Of a stretch of 64,000 nt of DNA, positions 42,629 to 51,450 are shown piece after piece. Made by a program: the position numbers and the translations under genes. A model generated the notes under the pieces. It did not search any database. It had not been told where the DNA came from and saw only the letters and a list, made by a program, of their open reading frames with translations. Source of the DNA: Oscillospiraceae bacterium (GTDB lineage Bacteria; Bacillota; Clostridia; Oscillospirales; Acutalibacteraceae); NCBI GenBank assembly GCA_015066175.1, contig SVOW01000009.1, positions 1-64,000 on the forward strand, read 5' to 3'. Within the stretch, counting starts at the first letter, position 1. Each line of letters begins with the position of its first letter.

Positions 42629-42977
42629 ATGTGTTTTGCTGGGTTGCAATTTGTTGAAAGCATTTCAAAATTTAAATATTCAATTTTTTCATTTGACATA
42701 AATTTAATTTTCCTTTCTTATGATTTTATTTTTTGTGTTTTTGTTTTTAAAGTTGCTAAAGCATTTTTTCACTTTCTTCACTTAAAAATTTTGCATTTAA
42801 AAAATCCTCGCACTAAACCTTAAAGCACAAGGATATGTAATTTGAAATATAGGGTGTTAATGTGATATACTTTTTATAACCGATGAGATACGATAAATGA
42901 CCGATTAGATAAAAATTAACATTTCCTCTTTTACATTTGCTATGATGGTACTGCAAATAAAAAGGAGGCTAACGTAA
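42629..42977. other. Gene-free stretch before the ABC operon
   Basis: Very AT-rich, with T runs and no supported frame. A weak promoter may lie near 42925-42950 (TTAACA, 19 bp, TATGAT). Short repeats GATGAGATACGATAAATGA and GATTAGATAAA occur at about 42882-42912. AAAGGAGG precedes the next start. Confidence 0.35.
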
Positions 42978-43706
42978 ATGCAAGAAATAAAAACAGTTGA
43001 ACTTGTCAAAAGATACAAAAATCTTACTGCTGTGAATAAGCTCAATTTAGAAATACATCAAGGAGAACTATTTTCTCTGTTAGGTGTTAACGGAGCAGGA
43101 AAAACCACAACAATAAAGATGTTAACCTGTATAACAAAACCAACGGATGGCGATGCATTTATAGGTGGATACAGTATAACCAAACAGCCCGAACAGGTTA
43201 AGCGATTGATTAGTGTATCACCTCAGGAAACTGCAGTAGCTCCTAATCTTTCTGTAAAGGAAAACCTTGAATTAATGTGTGGTATTCATGGGGTTACTAA
43301 AGAAAAAAGCAAAGCCAAAATCAATGAGCTTACCGAACAATTTGCTTTAGATTCTGTTTTAAACAGAAGAGCAGGCAAGCTGTCGGGTGGATGGCAACGC
43401 CGTGTAAGTATTGCTATGGCACTTATCAGTGAACCTAAAATTCTCTTTTTGGATGAACCTACTCTTGGGTTAGATGTTATCGCACGGCATGAGCTTTGGG
43501 ATATGATTCGCTCGTTGGAGGGCAAAGTAACCGTTATTCTTACAACACATTATATGGAAGAAGCAGAATCACTTTCTGACCGTATAGGTATCATGAAAGA
43601 CGGCAATCTTCTTGCTGTAGGAACTACAGAAGAATTAAAGATAATGACAGGTGCAAATGACTTTGAATCAGCCTTCGTTTCTATAGTGAAGGAGGGTGCA
43701 TTATGA
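42978..43706 (+). CDS. ABC transporter ATP-binding protein (drug/ABC-2 type)
   Basis: 242 aa. Walker A GVNGAGKTT (36-44), signature LSGGWQRRVS and Walker B ILFLDEPTLGLD are followed by an H-loop in TTHYMEEAE. It belongs to the DrrA/CcmA-like group that powers ABC-2 permeases exporting drugs, lipids or polysaccharides. It overlaps the permease start by four bases (ATGA), so the two form one transporter. The exact cargo is unknown. Confidence 0.92.
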   Translation: MQEIKTVELVKRYKNLTAVNKLNLEIHQGELFSLLGVNGAGKTTTIKMLTCITKPTDGDAFIGGYSITKQPEQVKRLISVSPQETAVAPNLSVKENLELMCGIHGVTKEKSKAKINELTEQFALDSVLNRRAGKLSGGWQRRVSIAMALISEPKILFLDEPTLGLDVIARHELWDMIRSLEGKVTVILTTHYMEEAESLSDRIGIMKDGNLLAVGTTEELKIMTGANDFESAFVSIVKEGAL

Positions 43707-44434
43707 GAATGTTGACATTTGCAAAAAGGTGTACAAAGGAGATTCTGCGTGACCCGATAAATCTTGCTTTCGGTCTCGGTTTTCCTTTGGTGTTACTATT
43801 ACTTCTGAGTAGCTTGCAGAAAAATATCCCCGCAGAATTGTTTGATATTGACACACTAACGCCCGGCATTACGGTGTTCGGTTTGTCATTTATGACACTT
43901 TTCTCCGCCACGCTGATTGCTAAGGACCGAGAAAGTGCTTTTTTGCAAAGATTATACGCAACACCACTTACAGGTTTTGATTTTATTCTTGGCTATATGC
44001 TACCTCTTTTACCTCTTGCAATCAGTCAGACAATCATTTGTTACCTGTTTGCGATTCCTCTGGGCTTGACGGTCAGCATAAACATTGTTTATGCAATAAT
44101 AGGTATAATACCAATGGCTGTTTTAAATATTGCATTAGGGCTTTTTTGTGGAAGTATCTTTGGCGTTAAACAAGTCGGCGGTATTTGCGGTGCATTACTT
44201 ACTAATCTCTCTGCGTGGCTATCCGGAGTATGGTTTGATTTGAAACTTGTGGGTGGATTTTTCGAAAAAATTGCGAATGTGCTACCGTTTGTTCACGCAG
44301 CAGAAATGGAAAAAGCTTTATTCAGCGGGAACTTTGAGCTTGCCTTAACTCACGTTACACCCATTATTCTGTACAGTGTATTTATAACTGCGATAGCTGT
44401 TCTCAGCTTCCTCAGACAAATGAAAAAACAATAA
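43703..44434 (+). CDS. ABC-2 type permease
   Basis: 243 aa with about six membrane helices, for example LAFGLGFPLVLLLLLSSL, GITVFGLSFMTLFSATL and the C-terminal VFITAIAVLSFL. FSATLIAKDRESAFLQRLYATPL is the typical ABC-2 coupling region. It pairs with the ATPase encoded immediately before it. The operon lies just outside the right end of the integrative element. Confidence 0.88.
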   Translation: MRMLTFAKRCTKEILRDPINLAFGLGFPLVLLLLLSSLQKNIPAELFDIDTLTPGITVFGLSFMTLFSATLIAKDRESAFLQRLYATPLTGFDFILGYMLPLLPLAISQTIICYLFAIPLGLTVSINIVYAIIGIIPMAVLNIALGLFCGSIFGVKQVGGICGALLTNLSAWLSGVWFDLKLVGGFFEKIANVLPFVHAAEMEKALFSGNFELALTHVTPIILYSVFITAIAVLSFLRQMKKQ

Positions 44435-44510
44435 GGATTAGATTAAATATTTTTACTTTAAATTTTTGTGATAAAAAATCCTTGTGATTACACGAGGATA
44501 TGTATTCAGG

Positions 44511-44540
44511 TTGATTTGTTTGGTGAAGGTGTGATATAAT
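44511..44540 (+). promoter_or_regulatory. Promoter of the DUF5131 gene
   Basis: TTGATT, 18 bp, TATAAT. The last 17 bases (TGAAGGTGTGATATAAT) are identical to those of the promoter at 47682-47698. Confidence 0.65.
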
Positions 44541-44576
44541 TACTTTGATAAATAAAGATTTGGAGCAGTATTTATT

Positions 44577-45293
44577 ATGGCTATGTGGAATCCTTGGCGA
44601 GGTTGTAAAAAATGCAGTGATGGGTGTCTGCATTGCTATATTCATAAAGGTGATGCCAAACGCGGCATTGATACAAGTGAAATCGTTAAAACAAAAGATT
44701 TTTATAAACCTACCGAGAAATTGAAAAATGGCAACTATAAAATAAAAAGCGGAACGGTTTATATGTGCTTTTCGACCGATTTTCTTATTGAGGAAGCAGA
44801 CGAATGGCGAAATGAATGTTGGTCTATGATAAAAGAGCGACAGGACTGTACCTTTCTTTTTCTCACAAAACGCATTGAAAGATTTGCTGATTGCATTCCC
44901 GATGATTGGGGTGACGGATACGAAAATGTAGTTGTTTGCTGTACTGTTGAAAATCAGAAAAATGCAGATAAAAGATTGGCATTATTTGAATCGCTTCCGG
45001 TAAAGCACAAATGTATTACTGCACAACCGTTGCTTGAAAAAATACATATTGAACCGTATCTTGATAATATTGAGCTTGTGGTTGTGGGTGGAGAGTCGGA
45101 TAAATCTGCAAGACCTCTTGATTATGTCTGGGTTATTGACATCCGAGAGCAATGCATCAGAAAGAATGTCAGTTTTGAATTTAGACAATGCGGAACTCAT
45201 TTCGTCAAAGACGGCAAGGAATACAAATTGCAGACAAAGGATTTATGCAGTCAAGCAAGAAAAGCAGGAATTGATTTTCAGGCTCACAGATAA
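44577..45293 (+). CDS. DUF5131 (phage Gp37/Gp68-like) protein
   Basis: 238 aa. The start MWNPWRGCKKCSDGCLHCY has cysteines C13, C17 and C20 in C-x3-C-x2-C spacing, like a radical-SAM cluster motif. FLFLTKRIERF, VVCCTVENQKNADKRL, CITAQPLLEKI and VVGGESDKSARP are family signatures. Gp37/Gp68-like proteins occur in phages and bacteria; their chemistry is not established, and the radical-SAM link is inference. The gene is followed by a VOC gene 20 bp later. Confidence 0.85.
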   Translation: MAMWNPWRGCKKCSDGCLHCYIHKGDAKRGIDTSEIVKTKDFYKPTEKLKNGNYKIKSGTVYMCFSTDFLIEEADEWRNECWSMIKERQDCTFLFLTKRIERFADCIPDDWGDGYENVVVCCTVENQKNADKRLALFESLPVKHKCITAQPLLEKIHIEPYLDNIELVVVGGESDKSARPLDYVWVIDIREQCIRKNVSFEFRQCGTHFVKDGKEYKLQTKDLCSQARKAGIDFQAHR

Positions 45294-45313
45294 TAATTTG
45301 ATGGAGAAATGAT

Positions 45314-45676
45314 ATGAAATTGAAGAACATTTTGATTGTTGTTAAAGATATAGAAAAATCGAGAAAATTCTATCACGATTTGTTTGGTATAGAGTTGGTG
45401 ATTGACAACGACGGCAATATGATTTTAACAGAAGGACTTGTCCTTCAAGATGAAAAAATTTGGAAAAAGTTTTTAGATAGAGATATTGTTCCAAAGAACA
45501 ACGCTTGTGAATTGTATTTTGAGGAGCAGGACATCGAATCATTTATTGAAAAATTAGAAAGACTATACCCCATGATTGAATATGTAAATCATCTTATGAC
45601 ACATAGTTGGGGACAACGAGTAATCCGATTCTACGATTTGGATGGTAACTTAATTGAAGTAGGAACACCGGTGTAA
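45314..45676 (+). CDS. VOC (glyoxalase/bleomycin-resistance) family protein
   Basis: 120 aa, ATG behind GATGGAGAAATG. One VOC unit pair: KNILIVVKDIEKSRKFYHDLFG and the second half with WGQRVIRFYDLDGNLIEVG. Possible metal ligands are few; E at the end of NLIEVG is typical. Members bind or modify small molecules, including thiols and drugs. It is likely co-transcribed with the DUF5131 gene. Confidence 0.87.
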   Translation: MKLKNILIVVKDIEKSRKFYHDLFGIELVIDNDGNMILTEGLVLQDEKIWKKFLDRDIVPKNNACELYFEEQDIESFIEKLERLYPMIEYVNHLMTHSWGQRVIRFYDLDGNLIEVGTPV

Positions 45677-45720
45677 TCAACAAATTCCAATTTGTCAAAC
45701 CGATAGCAACAGCAAGTTGC

Positions 45721-45749
45721 TTGACTATAAAACACATTATCACTATAAT
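45721..45749 (+). promoter_or_regulatory. Promoter of the XRE/zinc-ribbon regulator, with internal palindrome
   Basis: TTGACT, 17 bp, TATAAT. CATTATcactATAATG overlaps the -10 box and could be an autoregulatory operator. Confidence 0.7.
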
Positions 45750-45768
45750 GTTTCTGAGGTGATAACAT

Positions 45769-46533
45769 ATGGACACAAAAGATATTATTCTTGAACTCAG
45801 AACGAAGAAAGGTATGTCACAGGACGAACTTGCAGAAAAAATTTTTGTTACCCGTCAGGCTGTTTCACGTTGGGAAAACGGCGAAACTACACCTAACACA
45901 GAAACCTTGAAGTTGCTGTCAAAGCTGTTTGATGTTTCTATAAACACGCTTTTAGGTTCTCCTCGTGAACTCATTTGTCAGTGCTGCGGTATGCCACTTG
46001 AGGATTCAAACATCAGCAAAGAGAAAGACGGCATTTTCAATGAAGAATATTGTAAATGGTGCTATGCAGATGGTGAATATATGTATCACGATATGGATGA
46101 GCTGATTGATGTCTGCATACATAATATGGCAAATGAACAGTTTTCTTCTGAACAAGCCCGCGAGTATATGAAAAATATGCTTCCGAAACTTGATTATTGG
46201 AAAAAATATAAATACCTCGGCGGCGCAGAAAAATTTGAAGAGTTTAAGCAACAACTCATAAAAGAGTTCAACAATTTACATATCGAAGGGATGCCGAAAG
46301 TTGAAAAGCTTAACGCTCTTGTGGGCGGATACATCAACCTGGAATACCGTCTACCGAACGGTCAGACTGCAAAATTCCTTGATGATAATGCAACCTATCT
46401 CGGCAATCAGCTTGAATGTGAATTTGGTGGCGAGAGATGCTTCGGCATTGCCGCTAATATGGATTTTCTGCTCGTATGCACCTATGAAGAAAATGGTGAA
46501 AATCCTGAACTTGTGATATATAAAAAGAGATGA
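45769..46533 (+). CDS. XRE transcriptional regulator with zinc-ribbon domain
   Basis: 254 aa, ATG behind GAGGTGATAACAT. The N-terminal helix-turn-helix (about 6-62, MSQDELAEKIFVTRQAVSRWENGETTP) is followed by a putative zinc ribbon (CQCCGMPL and CKWCYADGEY, about 72-107) and a helical region. A C-terminal domain of about 80 aa, from KLNALVGGYINLEYRLPNGQ, ends the protein. The middle segment matches the zinc-ribbon domain found behind HTHs in clostridial regulators. The ligand and targets are unknown; the adjacent ABC or VOC genes are candidates. Confidence 0.85.
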   Translation: MDTKDIILELRTKKGMSQDELAEKIFVTRQAVSRWENGETTPNTETLKLLSKLFDVSINTLLGSPRELICQCCGMPLEDSNISKEKDGIFNEEYCKWCYADGEYMYHDMDELIDVCIHNMANEQFSSEQAREYMKNMLPKLDYWKKYKYLGGAEKFEEFKQQLIKEFNNLHIEGMPKVEKLNALVGGYINLEYRLPNGQTAKFLDDNATYLGNQLECEFGGERCFGIAANMDFLLVCTYEENGENPELVIYKKR

Positions 46534-46651
46534 CTGTATTGCTAATCCTGCCGTAAGGCTTGATTATATAAAATTTTCATTAAAGGAGATTGCTTTTTGA
46601 AAAAGACAATCAGAACAACGAAGATTGTAGCTTAAACCGGGAAGGATTTTA
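46534..46651. other. Short gap with an orphan ribosome site
   Basis: AAAGGAGATTGC precedes a 12-codon frame from the TTG at 46598 (KKTIRTTKIVA, then stop). It may be a remnant of a gene start or a chance frame. Confidence 0.25.
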
Positions 46652-46965
46652 ATGTTTTTATTCAGAAGAATTTTTGCTCTGTTTACTTCTTTATGGTTTT
46701 TTCTCAACCCTGTGTCAACAGCTACATTAGGATTTTCTGAGGGCACACCGATTATTCCCGAACGCAAGGAATACCGCTATGATAACGACAGACTTCTTAT
46801 CGGTGCGTATGCTTTCAGACCTTGGGGAATGAACGACGATAATGTGAGATAGATGAGCGAGGCAGGGCTTGATTTTATCATTTCAGGAGCTACGGAAGAA
46901 TATCTTGACTTGTATAAAAAATATGGAGTCAGTGTTATTGATCAGGGATATTGTGTCATAAATAA
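46652..46965 (+). pseudogene. Decayed secreted glycosidase-like gene (N-terminal remnant)
   Basis: The ATG at 46652 opens a signal-like peptide (FLFRRIFALFTSLWFF) and a mature start. A TAG at 46850-46852 interrupts it after GMNDDNVR. The same frame continues MSEAGLDFIISGATEEYLDLYKKYGVSVI and then loses similarity near 46965. The two parts read as one N-terminus of a large extracellular glycosidase-type protein (LLIGAYAFRPWG, then AGLDFI). The rest of the gene is missing and a terminator follows. A real short peptide is unlikely. Confidence 0.7.
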
Positions 46966-46980
46966 AATACAGAAAAGCAT

Positions 46981-47014
46981 AAAAATCCGAGGATTTAAAA
47001 GCCTCGGATTTTTG
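46981..47014. terminator. Bidirectional terminator
   Basis: AAAATCCGAGG (46982-46992) pairs with CCTCGGATTTT (47002-47012); T runs on both strands. It serves the minus-strand XRE gene and the pseudogene transcript. Confidence 0.85.
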
Positions 47015-47542
47015 TTATTTTATGCCGTATCTTTTACAGTAATCAACAACTATATTTTTAAAATGCTCATATTTGAAATTGTTTTTTACATCGCTTATAT
47101 CAATATATAATCCGCTGATTAAATTCTGAATTATCGCCTCTGCGAGGAAGGCCTCAAAAACATAATCGTTTGAAAAAGCTTCTTCAATATCAGTGTTAAG
47201 GTCGGTATTTATTCCTTTGATTGCTGCACGGTAAATGATATTTTCTTTGCCCAGAAACTCACCTGATTTTTTCAAGCAGTCAAGCCCGTTTTTCATATCT
47301 GCGATGGTAATTTTTCCTTTGTATTCTATTGTTTTTTCATTCCCGAGCAAGATAAAATCAATTGTTGTTTCGAGAATTTTTGCCAAATCGGGCAGAAGAG
47401 TGATATCAGGCAATGTTTCTCCTCTTTCCCATTTACTTACTGCCTGAAAAGACACACCTATTCTGTCGCCTAATTCACTTTGTGTAATTCCTTTTGCTTT
47501 TCTCAAAGCGGCAATCTGTCCGCCGACTTTTTCAATATTCAT
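47015..47542 (-). CDS. XRE-family transcriptional regulator
   Basis: 175 aa from the ATG at 47542, behind GCGGAGGTAAAGCG; the longer frame to 47575 has no site. The helix-turn-helix is at about 5-62 (ITQSELGDRIGVSFQAVSKWERGETLPDI). The rest is helical with no clear family, perhaps an effector or dimer domain. It is divergent from the beta-helix gene at 47769, which it may control. Confidence 0.85.
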   Translation of the reverse strand: MNIEKVGGQIAALRKAKGITQSELGDRIGVSFQAVSKWERGETLPDITLLPDLAKILETTIDFILLGNEKTIEYKGKITIADMKNGLDCLKKSGEFLGKENIIYRAAIKGINTDLNTDIEEAFSNDYVFEAFLAEAIIQNLISGLYIDISDVKNNFKYEHFKNIVVDYCKRYGIK

Positions 47543-47669
47543 CGCTTTACCTCCGCTTTTTAATTTCATATACATTATAACAATTCAGGCAACAAAAGAA
47601 AATAACCGTATAATTGAATATTTCTTCTCACATTTCAACCTTCCGTTATTGCATATACATTTTATTTTG

Positions 47670-47698
47670 TTGAAAAGTCTATGAAGGTGTGATATAAT
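47670..47698 (+). promoter_or_regulatory. Promoter of the large beta-helix gene
   Basis: TTGAAA, 17 bp, TATAAT, 70 bp before the start. Confidence 0.7.
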
Positions 47699-47768
47699 CA
47701 CCGTAATATGATGAAAATGTTACAGTTTTTCTCGCGTCAATTTTATGTAATTAAAGGACTGATGTTTA

Positions 47769-50024
47769 ATGTTTGATTCAACCACGTTATGCGGTAAGTT
47801 AATGTCTTTTATTCTTCTTGTTGTGGTAACCATATTTCCGGGCAATATAAGAAGAGACATTGTTAATTGGTTTTATGAAGACGTTGCTTTTACAGCACCT
47901 GCACTGACAACACCTGCAGAAAAGGAAAAGGTTGTACCTATGGGAGATTTTTACGTAAGCACCAAGGGAAATGACGAAAATGACGGTACAAAAGAAAAAC
48001 CGTTTCTTACAATAGAAAAAGCAATTGATGCGGTAAGAAAAACAGATAAATCAGGCAAAACAGGAATAACTGTATGCATTGAAGCGGGCGAATATCGTGT
48101 GTCATCTCTCGAATTTACGAAAGAAGATTCAGGTACTGCAGATTGCCCCATAACATACTGCTCTTATAATGGCGAAGTTGTGCTCAACGGTGGTGTTACA
48201 ATTTCACAAAATGATTTTGTTACTGTAAACGATTTCCCTGAAATTTCAGAAAGACTTTCTCCTGAAGCACAGCAGAATGTTGTTGTGGTTGACCTGACAA
48301 AAGAACCTTACTCTCTGACAAAAAATGATTGGGGAAAAATATATGCAATCGGCTCTTATCACACTGCTGAAAGCTATGACGGAGATTACACAGGCCCTCT
48401 TTACTGCGAGCTTTTCGTAAATGATATCAGACAGAATCTTGCACGATATCCCGACAATGGTTTTATTCATACAGAAGAAGTTGTAAAAACAGGTCTGGGC
48501 AAAGAATCAAACGGAGCTCTTACAGAAGTTGAAAACTGGGAAACAATCCGCAACCCCGAAACAGATATTTACAGAGTGAATCCTGAACTTGCCGAAAGAA
48601 TTGCAAGTTGGGAAAATCACGATGACGTGTGGATGTTCGGTTTTTGGAAGTACGATTGGGCAGATGCTTCTTCTCCCATGGGTTATTTCAATAAAGAAAC
48701 AAGAGAGCTTTCACCGAAATTCGTAAGCCTTTACGGCACAAAGGAAGATGCGCCCTATTATTTCTTCAATGTGCTTGAAGAGTTATCAGCTCAGGGAGAA
48801 TGGTATCTTGACAGAGAAAAAGGACTTCTATGTATGTGGAAGCCTGAAAATTTTGAAAACGCACAGATTGATCTTTCAATAACCCTTAATCCTATAATTA
48901 ACTCTCAGGCAGATTACCTTGTGTTTAACGGCATTACAGTAAAAGGCACAAGAGGTGACGGTGTTCTGATTACAGGCAATAACAACACGGTGCAGAATTG
49001 CCTTATCAAAAATGTTGCAGGGAATGCACTTGCTATGATAGGCTGCAACAACCTTGCGTACAACAACGAGATAACCCGTACAGGCAAAGGCGGCATTTAT
49101 CTGTCAGGCGGTGATACAGTAACGCTTACTCCCGGAAACAACAAGGCAGACAACAACTATATTCACCATTGGTCTGAGATTTATCAGACATACCAGCCTG
49201 CCGTAACGTTAGAGGGTGTAGGAAACATCTGCTCACATAACGAAATGCACGATTCACCCCACGAAGCAATTACCTATCGTGGCAACAATCATATCGTTGA
49301 ATATAACAATATCCATCACGTGTGTCTGCTTTCTGATGATGCAGGTGCGATTTATTCAGGCAGAAGCTGGATATGGTATGGCAATGTTGTAAGATACAAC
49401 TGCATTTATAACATAGGCTCAGGCGACCACAAACCTGACGGAATTTATCTTGACGACGCCCTTTCAGGTCAGGAGATTTATGGAAATCTGCTTGTAAATA
49501 TTCCGAGAAACTCCATACATATCGGCGGTGGCAGAGATAATATTGTTACAAATAATATAATTGTGAATTCAGGTAAAAATGCAATTTATTTTGATGAAAG
49601 AGCAAGAGAAGGTGCCCTTGAAAACGGTTGGTTTACTCACGCACACATAGGAACAGGCGATATGTGGGATGCACTTTACAATTCTCCGTGGCAAAGCGAA
49701 ATCTGGCAGGAAGCTTTCCCACAGTACAAAAATCTTACAGATGATATCAACAAATCAAACACGGCAGAATATATCCCTAACCCCGCATGTACAATCAAAG
49801 ATAATCTGATAGTCAACCAATACAAGGATATAGGCGATATATATAAATCATCAAAAAAATTCAGTGACATATCTGATAATGCTATTTTCTTAATTACAAA
49901 AGCTGACGAAGTTTTTGTTGACGCAGAGTCAGGCAATTATGCAATCAGGGATATTGAAGAATTGAGAAAATCTGCTCCCGGTTTTGAAAATATTCCCATT
50001 GAAAAAATAGGTAGAGTGAATTAA
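47769..50024 (+). CDS. Secreted right-handed parallel beta-helix protein (polysaccharide lyase/hydrolase-like)
   Basis: 751 aa, ATG behind AAAGGACTGATGTTTA. The N-terminal hydrophobic segment (about 10-26) is followed by a DUF1565-type start (DFYVSTKGNDENDGTKEKPF). A parallel beta-helix covers about 55-640 with NNTVQNCLIKN, NNEITRTGKGGIYLSGG, HDSPHEAI and NNIIVNSGKNAIYFDE. Such proteins cleave or bind acidic polysaccharides and related glycans. The catalytic residues cannot be fixed by eye. It lacks an LPXTG or dockerin. It opens the envelope/glycan locus and has its own terminator. Confidence 0.82.
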   Translation: MFDSTTLCGKLMSFILLVVVTIFPGNIRRDIVNWFYEDVAFTAPALTTPAEKEKVVPMGDFYVSTKGNDENDGTKEKPFLTIEKAIDAVRKTDKSGKTGITVCIEAGEYRVSSLEFTKEDSGTADCPITYCSYNGEVVLNGGVTISQNDFVTVNDFPEISERLSPEAQQNVVVVDLTKEPYSLTKNDWGKIYAIGSYHTAESYDGDYTGPLYCELFVNDIRQNLARYPDNGFIHTEEVVKTGLGKESNGALTEVENWETIRNPETDIYRVNPELAERIASWENHDDVWMFGFWKYDWADASSPMGYFNKETRELSPKFVSLYGTKEDAPYYFFNVLEELSAQGEWYLDREKGLLCMWKPENFENAQIDLSITLNPIINSQADYLVFNGITVKGTRGDGVLITGNNNTVQNCLIKNVAGNALAMIGCNNLAYNNEITRTGKGGIYLSGGDTVTLTPGNNKADNNYIHHWSEIYQTYQPAVTLEGVGNICSHNEMHDSPHEAITYRGNNHIVEYNNIHHVCLLSDDAGAIYSGRSWIWYGNVVRYNCIYNIGSGDHKPDGIYLDDALSGQEIYGNLLVNIPRNSIHIGGGRDNIVTNNIIVNSGKNAIYFDERAREGALENGWFTHAHIGTGDMWDALYNSPWQSEIWQEAFPQYKNLTDDINKSNTAEYIPNPACTIKDNLIVNQYKDIGDIYKSSKKFSDISDNAIFLITKADEVFVDAESGNYAIRDIEELRKSAPGFENIPIEKIGRVN

Positions 50025-50043
50025 AAAAGTTAAATTATCGAAT

Positions 50044-50079
50044 AAAAAAACAGGCGAGGTTTTTCGCCTGTTTTTTTTG
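50044..50079 (+). terminator. Terminator of the beta-helix gene
   Basis: AACAGGCGA pairs with TCGCCTGTT, followed by eight Ts. Confidence 0.88.
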
Positions 50080-50141
50080 TGCAACTTTAATGTAATCTGT
50101 CTGATATTAAAGCTCAATTTTTAAATTGCTTTTTGGGTTTA

Positions 50142-50170
50142 TTGAAAAGTTTATATATTTATGGTATGAT
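50142..50170 (+). promoter_or_regulatory. Promoter of the SAP-domain gene
   Basis: TTGAAA, 17 bp, TATGAT, 37 bp before the ATG at 50207. Confidence 0.65.
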
Positions 50171-50206
50171 GATTACATTAAATTTAATATTGAAAGGTTG
50201 CTGTAT

Positions 50207-51382
50207 ATGGGTTTGTTTGATTTTCTTAAGAAAAATAGTGCAGTTCAGACTTCTTTAAAATCAAGACAAAATGAAACAAAAATTCAAACTTGTACAAAAG
50301 AAGTGCAAAAATTATCGTGTTCCCAAAAAGAGGTTATTATTCCAAGAGCACAAATAAAAAACACTGTAGAAATAGAAGGTCCGCCTTTATTGAGTGACTT
50401 GATAAAAACAGCCACGCCGAGCAGACAAGGTTTATATCCGCATGAAATAATGATGTTAGAATATGCACCCTGTTTCAAAAAATCTAATAATACTTTTCAG
50501 CAATTTTGGTATTATCAGTATTCTGTAACTGAACCACAGTCCCTTTTGGAGAGTTTATATAATCGTGGTTTTATTGAAGTTGGTGATTTACAGTCTGCGT
50601 TAGATAAATTGAAAATTTCAGAAATTAAAGATGAATTAAAACTTTTAAATTTGAAAGTAACAGGAAAGAAAGAAGAACTTATCAATCGACTGTTTGAAAA
50701 TGGGGATGTCGATTATTTAAACAAAAAATACAAAGAAAGGTATTTTGTTTTAACGCCAAAAGGAGAGCAAGAATTAAAAGAAAATAAATATATTTCCTAT
50801 TTGCATAGAAACAGATATATGTCAGTTTGGGAAATGAATGAGAAAATTGCTCAAACACATTATCCATACAGAGATATATTATGGGGTTATTTTAACGAGC
50901 AGTCAGACAAACATTTTCAAAATTGTGACTTCGGTCTTTATAGAAATATTCGATTAAATATGCATGATTTTTTGTGTGAGGAAGAGAAATATAAACCTGC
51001 ATTTCATTTATTAGCTGAGGTTATTTCTTATGATTTAAGCGGTTTAGGAAATGGATATAAATTTATTTTAGATAATAAAATAGAAAAAGATATTTGCCTT
51101 GAAAGTCGACTTGTTAATTTCTTCACTAGTGGGGATGAGGTCACTCTGCCTCCAGGAATAATAAAATGTTTTGAATCACTTAAAGCAAAATTTGATTTAA
51201 GTGATGATGAATTTATTAGTTATGTTTATAAGGAGTTTTCTGAAATACATATTTATGACAGAGTTTTTAATGCAGATGAATGTGCAAATATCATTCTTTC
51301 TGAAATAGGTTTAGAAAAATGCAAAATTAAAGATAGTTATAAAGTGGCAGAACAAAGAATAAGGAAAATGAGTGTTCTATAA
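50207..51382 (+). CDS. SAP-domain protein of unknown function
   Basis: 391 aa from the ATG at 50207, behind GAAAGGTTGC; the frame runs open to 50126 without a site. A polar N-terminus leads to a SAP-type helix-extended loop-helix at about 135-170 (LKISEIKDELKLLNLKVTGKKEELINRL). This motif binds DNA or RNA. The C-terminal 200 residues are helical and match nothing I recognise. Codons are more AT-rich than the neighbours (many TTA, AAT, TTT), a sign of recent transfer. It does not fit the carbohydrate theme around it. Confidence 0.7.
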   Translation: MGLFDFLKKNSAVQTSLKSRQNETKIQTCTKEVQKLSCSQKEVIIPRAQIKNTVEIEGPPLLSDLIKTATPSRQGLYPHEIMMLEYAPCFKKSNNTFQQFWYYQYSVTEPQSLLESLYNRGFIEVGDLQSALDKLKISEIKDELKLLNLKVTGKKEELINRLFENGDVDYLNKKYKERYFVLTPKGEQELKENKYISYLHRNRYMSVWEMNEKIAQTHYPYRDILWGYFNEQSDKHFQNCDFGLYRNIRLNMHDFLCEEEKYKPAFHLLAEVISYDLSGLGNGYKFILDNKIEKDICLESRLVNFFTSGDEVTLPPGIIKCFESLKAKFDLSDDEFISYVYKEFSEIHIYDRVFNADECANIILSEIGLEKCKIKDSYKVAEQRIRKMSVL

Positions 51383-51450
51383 AATGATACCGTTAAGTTA
51401 ATCAAACTAAAAATTGAGTAGAACATAAACATTTCGAGGAGGTTTAAAAA

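Noticed and set aside
42488-42823. Open frames spanning attR
   Set aside because: They translate the tRNA fragment and the hairpin region, have no ribosome site and pass through a terminator.
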